A stretch of 64,000 nucleotides of DNA from Pelotomaculum sp. PtaB.Bin104 (GTDB lineage Bacteria > Bacillota > Desulfotomaculia > Desulfotomaculales > Pelotomaculaceae): assembly GCA_002067205.1 (NCBI GenBank), contig MVQL01000172.1, forward strand, positions 1 through 64,000, read 5' to 3'. This document shows, one piece after another, positions 55,078 through 61,755 of the stretch. The translations under genes were made by a program, and so were the position numbers. Each line of letters starts with the position of its first letter. Position 1 is the stretch's first letter. A model generated the notes under the pieces. The model ran no database searches and was not told the DNA's origin. It saw only the letters and a program-made list of their open reading frames with translations.

Positions 55078-55308
55078 TTAATCAGTGAGCGGCTCGATCG
55101 AAATGGCTCTGGCCAGGTTCCTGCCGATAGCAATCTCCTGCTTATCCTTAGCCACCACCACCGGCCCTGCCGGCACTACCTCCCGGCAGGTAACGACCGC
55201 TCCCTCGGAGATGCCGAAACAAATCGCCTTAACCCGGATCTGCTCATCAGGGATCTCGGTAATTTTAATTTTTTGCCCTTTTTTGCACCGATCCAGAGTT
55301 GTCATCAT
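55078..55308 (-). CDS. feoA: Ferrous iron transport protein FeoA
   Basis: FeoA is a small SH3-like cytosolic protein needed for FeoB uptake. It has 76 aa from ATG 55308, with GGAGG 5 nt upstream (a second ATG follows immediately). Conserved parts are LDRCKKGQKIKI at the start, the ICFGISEGA turn, and IAIGRNLARAISIEP at the end. The open frame runs another 100 codons upstream through the promoter and Fur box, but that is Ile-rich non-coding sequence and not part of the gene. Confidence 0.93.
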   Translation of the reverse strand: MMTTLDRCKKGQKIKITEIPDEQIRVKAICFGISEGAVVTCREVVPAGPVVVAKDKQEIAIGRNLARAISIEPLTD

Positions 55309-55329
55309 TGCTACCTCCAAACTTGAATT

Positions 55330-55348
55330 GATAATCATTATCATTATT
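55330..55348. promoter_or_regulatory. Fur box in the feoA leader
   Basis: Read on the minus strand, this 19-mer matches the E. coli Fur consensus GATAATGATAATCATTATC at 17 of 19 positions. It lies 22 nt before the feoA ATG and about 40 nt downstream of the -10. Confidence 0.85.
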
Positions 55349-55387
55349 ATGATAAAAAGAATCGTTCTCATTTCCACTTTCACAATA

Positions 55388-55416
55388 ATTATATAAAAGA
55401 CTCCCGGTAAAATCAA
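55388..55416 (-). promoter_or_regulatory. Promoter of feoA-feoB
   Basis: TTGATT (55411-55416) and TATAAT (55388-55393) are exactly 17 nt apart on the minus strand. Fur boxes stand on both sides. Confidence 0.75.
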
Positions 55417-55425
55417 GATGAAATT

Positions 55426-55444
55426 TATAATCATTATCATTATC
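55426..55444. promoter_or_regulatory. Fur box between the feoA and MFS promoters
   Basis: Minus-strand reading matches the Fur consensus at 17 of 19 positions. It is 10 bp from the feoA -35 and 20 bp from the MFS -35. Confidence 0.85.
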
Positions 55445-55463
55445 GTTAAGGTTTTGATTGCAA

Positions 55464-55492
55464 TTGTTCCCTTTATTGCCATAGTGTATAAT
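55464..55492 (+). promoter_or_regulatory. Promoter of the MFS transporter gene
   Basis: TTGTTC (55464-55469) and TATAAT (55487-55492) are 17 nt apart. The promoter lies inside the upstream open frame, which shows that translation must begin further down. Confidence 0.75.
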
Positions 55493-55522
55493 AGCACTAA
55501 GGTAAAGGAGTGGCTTATTTCA

Positions 55523-56722
55523 TTGTACGGACTGAAAAATATTCTCTCTTCCCCGCGAGAGCTTGGTCTTTTGCTGGTGCTTTTTTTAATGGAATTTACC
55601 CGTGGCGCTTTTTTCCTCACTTTTCTCCCACTTTACGCAGTTAATTATTTGAGCCTGTCGGTAGCTGCAGCAGGCTTTGCCGTATCGGCCCACTACCTGA
55701 CGGAAACTGTTTTCAAAGGGGCGGCGGGCTGGCAGCTGGACCACCGCGGCCAGTCAATTTTACCCGGCGGGCTGATCACAGGCCTGGTGGCGCTGCTAAT
55801 GATGAAACTTTATCCCTCCGTGCCGGTTTTAACCATTGGGGCCGCTATTTTCGGCCTGGGTGTCTCACCGGTCTGGCTGGCCGTCATCAGTGAGGTGGCG
55901 CCGGTGCAGCTAAAAGAGCGGGCTGCCCGGATGGGCGTAATTTTTTCAATATGGCTGGCCGGCAGCGGCAGCGGCCCGGTAGCTATTAACTTTTTAATCG
56001 CCCGGGATTACAACCTGGCGTTCTGGCTAATGATAGCCCTGTGGGGCTGCGCCTTGCTCACAGCCCTGGCACTTCCTCCAAGGGCGAAAGACAACTATAG
56101 CAGCGGCGGGGGGGGCTTTTCTTTTCGGAAAGAAGTTGTCCGCATCGTCCAAAACCAGGCCGTCAAGAAAATATTGCTGCCGGGGATGTTTTTGCAAACA
56201 ATGACCGGCGGGATCATCTTGCCCCTGCTGCCCGTTTACGTTCAGAACCAGATTGGGCTAAATCCACAGCAGTATGCCCTGCTGCTGCTGGTCGGCGGGG
56301 GGGCGGCGGCGCTCTCCTTCCTGCCTATGGGACGCCTGGCCGAACGGCTCAGGCTTAAGTATTTGCTATGTGCGGGCTTCGGTATGAGCGCCCTATCCCT
56401 GGCTATATTTACAATTGCCCGGGAAGCACTAAGTGCCTATCTGCTGGCCGCCCTGGTTGGGTTTTCCTACGCGATGGTACTGCCGGCCTGGAACAACCTC
56501 CTGGCCAAGGCTATTCCCCCGGAAAGACAGGCCACCGGCTGGGGCGTCTTCTCTACTATTGAGGGCATGGGTATTGCCGTTGGGCCAACCATTGGAGGAT
56601 TAGTGGCAAAACACCTGGGCATTTCTTATGCAATCCTATTTTGTACAAGCCTGCTGGCAGCAATGTCCTGTTTTTATTTTTTGTATCCGGTCGAGAAGAT
56701 ATTCCATAAACAGGCCGTTTAA
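55523..56722 (+). CDS. Major facilitator superfamily transporter, Fur-linked
   Basis: A 399-aa MFS permease with twelve predicted helices in two halves joined by a charged loop near residue 190. The loop between helices 2 and 3 has the family-like segment FKGAAGWQLDHRGQ. The open frame begins at 55418, but the promoter sits within it. I start at TTG 55523, 12 nt after AAAGGAG, giving LYGLKNILSSPRELG. It is divergent from feoA and shares the Fur-box region, so iron-responsive expression is likely. Substrate is unknown; siderophore or metal-complex movement is one possibility. Confidence 0.85.
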   Translation: MYGLKNILSSPRELGLLLVLFLMEFTRGAFFLTFLPLYAVNYLSLSVAAAGFAVSAHYLTETVFKGAAGWQLDHRGQSILPGGLITGLVALLMMKLYPSVPVLTIGAAIFGLGVSPVWLAVISEVAPVQLKERAARMGVIFSIWLAGSGSGPVAINFLIARDYNLAFWLMIALWGCALLTALALPPRAKDNYSSGGGGFSFRKEVVRIVQNQAVKKILLPGMFLQTMTGGIILPLLPVYVQNQIGLNPQQYALLLLVGGGAAALSFLPMGRLAERLRLKYLLCAGFGMSALSLAIFTIAREALSAYLLAALVGFSYAMVLPAWNNLLAKAIPPERQATGWGVFSTIEGMGIAVGPTIGGLVAKHLGISYAILFCTSLLAAMSCFYFLYPVEKIFHKQAV

Positions 56723-56763
56723 TTTCAACCGTTTTAATAACATAGTCATGGTTAATAACACCA

Positions 56764-56866
56764 GACTGGCACCATCATAGCAACAGAAATCGGCAGGGAC
56801 CCGGGTGGGTTAATTCCCGGCCACCGGGCGGAAAATATCCTAGTTTTGGCAAGGTGCAAACCAGTC
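56764..56866 (+). ncRNA. Candidate structured RNA leader upstream of the polysaccharide deacetylase
   Basis: Long-range helices close an element of about 100 nt: GACTGG (56764-56769) with CCAGTC (56861-56866), and CACC (56770-56773) with GGTG (56853-56856), leaving a CAAA bulge. Inside, CCCG (56800-56803) pairs with CGGG (56825-56828) and GTGG (56805-56808) with CCAC (56821-56824). It ends 28 nt before the gene. I could not match it to a riboswitch class I know. Confidence 0.4.
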
Positions 56867-56894
56867 CGACTGATATTTGATTGGAGTATATAAA

Positions 56895-57620
56895 GTGGCT
56901 TCCTCCTTAATTGAATTAATTATAGCCTTATTTTTGGTATACGCAATTGTGCCTACGGCGATTATCCGGTTCAGTAACATAGGCAACCTGTCCCGGGCTC
57001 GAAAAGGGTTGGGCCGGGTGGTCCTTACCTTTGACGACGGCCCGGACCCCCGCTACACCCCCCGGGTGCTGGAAATCCTGGACCAATATCAGGTAAAGGC
57101 CTGTTTTTTTGTCGTTGGCGCCAAGGCCAAAGCTAATCCCGATTTAATCAAGCAAATCGCCCTGGCCGGCCATGAAATCGGCAGCCACGGCTTCCGGCAC
57201 CAGGCCGCCTGGCTGACAGGCCCTCGGGCAACGGCCACAGAAAATATGGAAACCAGCCGGGTTATTGAAGAGATCACCGGGCAAAAGCCCCGCTTCTACC
57301 GCCCGCCCTGGGGACTTTTTAATTTGTATTCTCTCTGGTTTTTTTGGAGCAAGGGCCTTAAGGTGGCACTATGGACCTATTTTAGCTGGGACTGGACCAA
57401 GCGCGCCACCCCGGAGAGCATCACCCGCAAGGTTTTAAGCAAAATCCAGGACGGTGATATTCTCATCCTGCACGACAGCGGCTCCGGCCCGGGCGCCGCG
57501 CCAGGCGGTCCGGCAAATATGCTGGCCGCTCTGCCCCGCATCCTGGAGGAACTGAAAAACCGTAACCTGCGGGTGGTTCCCCTTAAAGAGGTGGCTGTGA
57601 AAAAGAGCGGCACCGGATAA
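56895..57620 (+). CDS. Polysaccharide deacetylase (NodB homology, CE4)
   Basis: A 241-aa CE4 enzyme removing N- or O-acetyl groups from wall polysaccharide. An N-terminal membrane helix (LIELIIALFLVYAIVPTAII) anchors it outside the cell. NodB motifs: TFDDGPDPRYTP near residue 45, HEIGSHGFRH near 93 (metal His pair), RFYRPPWG near 130 and ILILHDSGSG near 190. GTG 56895 has GGAG 8 nt upstream; the ATT-like open frame further up is not needed. It precedes a YkoP-like gene. Confidence 0.9.
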   Translation: MASSLIELIIALFLVYAIVPTAIIRFSNIGNLSRARKGLGRVVLTFDDGPDPRYTPRVLEILDQYQVKACFFVVGAKAKANPDLIKQIALAGHEIGSHGFRHQAAWLTGPRATATENMETSRVIEEITGQKPRFYRPPWGLFNLYSLWFFWSKGLKVALWTYFSWDWTKRATPESITRKVLSKIQDGDILILHDSGSGPGAAPGGPANMLAALPRILEELKNRNLRVVPLKEVAVKKSGTG

Positions 57621-57735
57621 TCTGCTGAAAAATGGAGCTTATCTTAGTTAAGTTAGTCACTATCCGGCAATAATGTGGAAAACTAAGAAAGCAGGAGAAC
57701 TCTAGACCAATTGTTTTGTATTATGGGAGGTTGCT

Positions 57736-58371
57736 ATGCAAAATAGCAGCAGGCCATTATCTAAAAAGATCGCTTTGGTGCTGTGGGGTTGGATCGACCG
57801 GATAATCCGGCGCCTGTCCGGGATCAGGGAACTGGGCGACGGAAAGGCCTCGATCTGGCGCCTGGCTCTGCGCCGCTACCGGGGACAGGACTGGGCCATG
57901 AAAGACGGCACCTTATTGCGTAAAGGTGATTACTACCTGGAAATTCACATCAATAACGACCGGTTGCTTGCCCTGATCGACCAAAACACCTCAGTAGAGC
58001 GAATGGGCATTATTGCCCTGCGGGAAGTATGCAACGGGCTGCCGGAAGTGGCTAAATTGATGCAGAGCGGCCAGCGCTACGGGATGGCCAAGGTACTACT
58101 GGGAATTACCCTGCTGCACCGTGGAACGGAACGGGTTGGTTTTACCGCCTATGACCTCAAGCCAGGCTTTTTTCGCACAGTCACAGGCTGGTATGAAAAA
58201 ATGCTCCTGGCCCTTTTTCACCCGGGGGGGTTAAATAATTTAAAACGTTACCGCCAGGGACTCTCCCCCAAATACGTGGTCATGACCAGACAGGAAATCA
58301 TAGCACAATACTTGCCAACAACCGCATGCCAAAACACAAACGCGCCACACAGAGAAGACGTGGCGCGCTAA
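57736..58371 (+). CDS. YkoP-like protein of unknown function
   Basis: A 211-aa protein that looks like the YkoP family, judged by the stretch LRRYRGQDWAMKDGTLLRKG near residues 45-64 followed by DYYLEIHINNDRLLAL, and GITLLHRGTERVGF near 128. The resemblance is from memory and moderate. It has no clear membrane helix except a weak N-terminal one. It starts at ATG 57736 after GGGAGG. Co-orientation with the deacetylase 115 nt upstream suggests a shared role in wall or capsule modification. Confidence 0.6.
   Translation: MQNSSRPLSKKIALVLWGWIDRIIRRLSGIRELGDGKASIWRLALRRYRGQDWAMKDGTLLRKGDYYLEIHINNDRLLALIDQNTSVERMGIIALREVCNGLPEVAKLMQSGQRYGMAKVLLGITLLHRGTERVGFTAYDLKPGFFRTVTGWYEKMLLALFHPGGLNNLKRYRQGLSPKYVVMTRQEIIAQYLPTTACQNTNAPHREDVAR
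58341..58367 (+). terminator. Hairpin overlapping the end of the YkoP-like gene
   Basis: CGCGCCAC (58341-58348) and GTGGCGCG (58360-58367) are exact complements around an 11-nt loop, just before the stop codon. No T-run follows. The 243-nt stretch to the htrA stop shows nothing else I can support. Confidence 0.4.
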
Positions 58372-58614
58372 TACCAAACTTTTAGCTCACTATGTTAAAT
58401 TGATTTTCGTCCTGGATTACCAGGTTAATGCAGGCTTATAGCCGGTTAAAGAACCTGACTGTGCTGATGCCAAACGAACTGCTTCTCAAACGCTATTAGA
58501 AGCTACTCCGAAGTTAAGGTTGTACGCAAACTCAGGTCCCTCAATAGATCTCGACTTCCATAACACGGTTTATTCTGGTCCTCTTTCGGTTAGCTTGATC
58601 AATTCAAAGCAATA

Positions 58615-59757
58615 TTACCTGATGTTCCTAGGCTTTTCGACCACGCTAATATCCACCGGGTACAGCTGGCGATTGCGCACAATCATCATCTTGACCCTAC
58701 TTCCCACTGGAACCGCTTTGATCGCCGCCACAAGATCATCGGCATTGTTGATCTTGACTCCATTAAACTCCACAACCACATCCCACATTCTCAAGCCCGC
58801 TTTTTGGGCCGGGCTGCCATTTACGACACCAGCCACTGCCGCTCCAGCAACCTCACTCAGACCAAGATAATTGGCAATTTCCTGATCAACCGGTCTGACC
58901 TGGACACCGATCCAGGGCCGGACTTCATTTTGGCCGCTTTTCAAATCTTCCAGCACCTGCTGGACCGTGCTGGTGGGAATAGCAAAGCCAATCCCCTGGG
59001 CCTCGGCGCTGATCGCCGTATTGATCCCGATTACTTCACCATTAAGGTTCAACAGCGGCCCCCCGCTATTGCCCGGGTTGATCGAGGCATCGGTCTGGAG
59101 CAGGTTTTCGTACTGACGGTCTTCAATACTAACCGGGCGGCCCTTGGCACTGATCACCCCGGTCGTTACCGTATGGTCCAGGCCGTAAGGGTTGCCGATG
59201 GCAATCACCCAGTTGCCTACCCTAATTTGATCCGAGTTGCCCAGGGTTAAAAATGGCAGCTCCGCCTGAGCATTTATCTTCAACAAAGCCAGGTCCAGAT
59301 CGTAGTCGGCGCCAGCAACACTGGCCTCAAAATCGTTCTCATAGCCGGAAACGGTTACGGAAATCTGATTGGCGCCGTCGATAACGTGCTCATTGGTTAA
59401 AATATAACCGTCACTGGAAATTAGAAAGCCGGAGCCAAGTCCTTCTTCCTGTTGCCTTGGCGCATAAGGCTGGCCAAAAAACTGGCGGAAAAACGGGTCA
59501 TTGAAGAAAGGGCTCGATTCCTGGCCGGAGCTTACTCTCGTGGATATCTTGACCACAGCCGGGCTGGTATTGGCAGCCACATCCGCGACAGTGTCTGGGC
59601 CTACACCCGGGAGTGAATTAGAGTCGGGAGTGGCCGTGACCCTTGCCTGCCCCCCTTGGTCACTTGGCAGATTGCTGCAGCCTGCAGTAAACAGGATCCC
59701 GGCGAGCAAAACCCCAAAGGTCATATATAAGATTAAACGCCGCCAATTTATGAGCAT
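58615..59757 (-). CDS. htrA: HtrA/DegP-like serine protease
   Basis: An extracytoplasmic quality-control protease of 380 aa from ATG 59757, which has GGAGGG 8 nt upstream. It has an N-terminal hydrophobic segment ending FTAGC, which could be a membrane anchor or weak lipobox. Trypsin-like residues are His in TNEHVIDGA, Asp in YDLDLALLKI and Ser in NPGNSGGPLL. One PDZ domain follows (GVQVRPVDQEIANYLGLSE onward). It is convergent with the YkoP-like gene. Confidence 0.93.
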   Translation of the reverse strand: MLINWRRLILYMTFGVLLAGILFTAGCSNLPSDQGGQARVTATPDSNSLPGVGPDTVADVAANTSPAVVKISTRVSSGQESSPFFNDPFFRQFFGQPYAPRQQEEGLGSGFLISSDGYILTNEHVIDGANQISVTVSGYENDFEASVAGADYDLDLALLKINAQAELPFLTLGNSDQIRVGNWVIAIGNPYGLDHTVTTGVISAKGRPVSIEDRQYENLLQTDASINPGNSGGPLLNLNGEVIGINTAISAEAQGIGFAIPTSTVQQVLEDLKSGQNEVRPWIGVQVRPVDQEIANYLGLSEVAGAAVAGVVNGSPAQKAGLRMWDVVVEFNGVKINNADDLVAAIKAVPVGSRVKMMIVRNRQLYPVDISVVEKPRNIR

Positions 59758-59784
59758 CTTTTCATCCCTCCAACATTTTCTACC

Positions 59785-59790
59785 ATTATA
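59785..59790 (-). promoter_or_regulatory. Possible -10 element of htrA
   Basis: A perfect TATAAT on the minus strand lies 28 nt before the start. The -35 position is T-rich (TTTTTT at 17 nt) and poor. Confidence 0.3.
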
Positions 59791-59892
59791 ACAGAAAATG
59801 CCACAGTAAAAAAAGGCCGCCATTAGACTATTTGCTGTCTATTGACGCCTTGATAGTACAAAAAATGGATAAACTATTTGTCATCAATTAAA

Positions 59893-60813
59893 TTATTTCA
59901 AAAACCCTTTCAGAATAGTTTCCTCTGCTTCCGCTTCGTAAAGCCCCATTGTCATTAATTTGATCAGCTGCTCCCCGGCGATTTTACCAATAGCCGCCTC
60001 GTGGACCAGCTGGGCATCCGCATGGTTGGCTGCAATCTCCGGAATGGAGCGAATTTGGGCCTGGTCCATAATGATCGCGTCACATTGCACGTGGGCGCGG
60101 CAGCGGTTCATTCCCACCGCAGCAGGGTAAAAGATCTGCTTGGAGTTATCCCGGGCTACGGAGCGGGAAATAATCCGTGTCGTGGAGTCCGGGCCCAAGA
60201 GTTCAACAGTCATTCTAGATTCGGCAGTTTGGTCACCGTCAGTGAGCATGCGCTCGGTTATAACCAGCTGAGCATTTTTATGCAGGCGCGCCTCTGTGTC
60301 GCGCTTGGTGTCGTCGACACCGCTGATCTGCACCAGTTCCATCTCAGCATAGCCGTCTTCTTCAACCTCCACAATGGTCTTTGGGTTGAGTATTTTTTTA
60401 CCCTGCTCTTCCCCCTCGCCATAGTGCTTTTCAACATAGCGCACCCTGGCACCCTTGCGGACGATGAAGTTATGGATGCCGTCGTGCCGTGACGTCTTTT
60501 CCCCGGGGTTGTGGATACCGCAGCCGGCGACGATCAAGACATCTGCTCCCTCACCAATATCAAAGGTATTATAGACCAGGTCTTCCAGCCCGTCGGCCGT
60601 CAGGATGACCGGTATATGCACGCTTTCGTTCTTTGTGCCCGGCTTGATGATAATGTCAATGCCGGGCTTGTCCGCTTTCGGGCGGATCTCAATTTTCGCC
60701 GTTGAGTTGCGGCTGATCCCCTGGCCGTTTTTGCGAATATTGTAGGCTCCCTGCGGAATATCGTGCAGGTCGGCCACAGTCTCCAACATGTGCTTATCTA
60801 AAGCACTCAGCAT
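59893..60813 (-). CDS. sufB: Fe-S cluster assembly protein SufB/SufD family
   Basis: The scaffold partner of SufC. The 306-aa product is shorter than E. coli SufB and is the only SufB/D protein here. It has the right-handed beta-helix core (ADVLIVAGCGIHNPGE near 90) and the C-terminal HEAAIGKIAGEQLIKLMTMGL. I take ATG 60813, 8 nt after GGGAG, which overlaps the sufC end by 20 nt; the frame extends 28 codons upstream in sufC. Confidence 0.9.
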   Translation of the reverse strand: MLSALDKHMLETVADLHDIPQGAYNIRKNGQGISRNSTAKIEIRPKADKPGIDIIIKPGTKNESVHIPVILTADGLEDLVYNTFDIGEGADVLIVAGCGIHNPGEKTSRHDGIHNFIVRKGARVRYVEKHYGEGEEQGKKILNPKTIVEVEEDGYAEMELVQISGVDDTKRDTEARLHKNAQLVITERMLTDGDQTAESRMTVELLGPDSTTRIISRSVARDNSKQIFYPAAVGMNRCRAHVQCDAIIMDQAQIRSIPEIAANHADAQLVHEAAIGKIAGEQLIKLMTMGLYEAEAEETILKGFLK

Positions 60814-61546
60814 TATCATCACTCCCTTCAATGCATTCATTGCGGTTGGCGCAGGTTTCTTCACCCATAATCTTTGGCAGGACGATATCCCTGACATCTT
60901 TTTGAGCGATCCGCCCGTCAGCGATTAAAACAATCTCATCAGCAATCCTTAAAATCCTCTCCTGGTGCGAGATCAAGACCATGGTGGTGTCATACTTGTC
61001 ATTGATCCTTTGGAAAGTCTCCGTCAGCCGGCTAAAGCTCCACAGGTCGATTCCTGCCTCCGGTTCATCATAGATGGCTAGCTTCAATTTTCTGGCCAGG
61101 AGGGTGGCAATTTCGATCCGCTTCAGCTCCCCGCCGGACAGGCTGACATCCACCTCACGGTCCAGGTAGTCCTGGGCACAAAGCCCGACATCAAAGAGCA
61201 GGCTAAACTCGTTAATCTTTTTATCTTTACCGGCGGCGAGCTGCAAAAACTCCCGCACAGTCATTCCCTTAAAGCGGGGTGGGTGCTGGAACGCATAGCT
61301 GATCCCCAGGCGGGCCCGCTCGGAAATCCCCATATTGGTGATATCCATGCCATCCAGCGTAATCGTGCCGGTGGTTGCCGGATAGATGCCCATGATTACT
61401 TTGGCCAGGGATGATTTGCCGCCGCCGTTGGGGCCGGTAAAAACATAGAGCTTGTGATCTTCCAGCACCAGGTTAATATCCTTGAGGATCTCCACGGGGC
61501 CTTTTTCCCCCTCAAGGGTCAAGGAAACATTCTTGATTTCCAGCAA
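60794..61546 (-). CDS. sufC: Fe-S cluster assembly ATPase SufC
   Basis: SufC is the ABC-type ATPase of Suf. The 250-aa product has Walker A FTGPNGGGKSSLAK near residue 36, the Q-loop region YAFQHPPRFKG, signature SLSGGELKRIE near 140, and Walker B LAIYDEPEAGID near 162. Start TTG 61546, with GGGAG 9 nt upstream. No sufS, sufU or sufD follows, so it is the minimal sufCB pair seen in many anaerobes. Confidence 0.94.
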   Translation of the reverse strand: MLEIKNVSLTLEGEKGPVEILKDINLVLEDHKLYVFTGPNGGGKSSLAKVIMGIYPATTGTITLDGMDITNMGISERARLGISYAFQHPPRFKGMTVREFLQLAAGKDKKINEFSLLFDVGLCAQDYLDREVDVSLSGGELKRIEIATLLARKLKLAIYDEPEAGIDLWSFSRLTETFQRINDKYDTTMVLISHQERILRIADEIVLIADGRIAQKDVRDIVLPKIMGEETCANRNECIEGSDDNAECFR

Positions 61547-61755
61547 AGTTCAACACTCCCTTCCTACTAATTTATCCATTTAAACAATATAATTATCATA
61601 ATTTTCCTCTTCCAGTGTTCCCCAAAAGTAATACTGTAAAATGCACCTGTATAACAAAAGCCGGGGGAAGGTGATAAATAAGCAAAGAGCCGGGCAGCCA
61701 GAATATAAGGTAACAATATCTGGCTTCCGGCCCCTCAGGTTGTGACTTATTTTGG

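Noticed and set aside
55418-55522. N-terminal extension of the MFS protein (Ile-rich MKFIIII...)
   Set aside because: This stretch is the Fur box and the TTGTTC-17-TATAAT promoter, so it cannot be translated from that transcript.
55309-55620. 100-residue extension of FeoA
   Set aside because: It runs through the feoA promoter and Fur boxes; FeoA is about 75 aa in other bacteria and the start at 55308 has a strong ribosome-binding site.
56764-56866. Known riboswitch (cobalamin or ZTP) before the deacetylase
   Set aside because: GGTGCAAACC and GACTGGC are reminiscent of cobalamin and ZTP elements, but the other invariant blocks of both classes are missing or out of order.
58400-58615. Plus-strand open sequence after the YkoP-like gene reading ...LRLYANSGPSIDLDFHNT...
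   Set aside because: It has an in-frame stop just upstream, no ribosome-binding site, and its continuation is antisense to htrA. It could be a remnant but I cannot support it.
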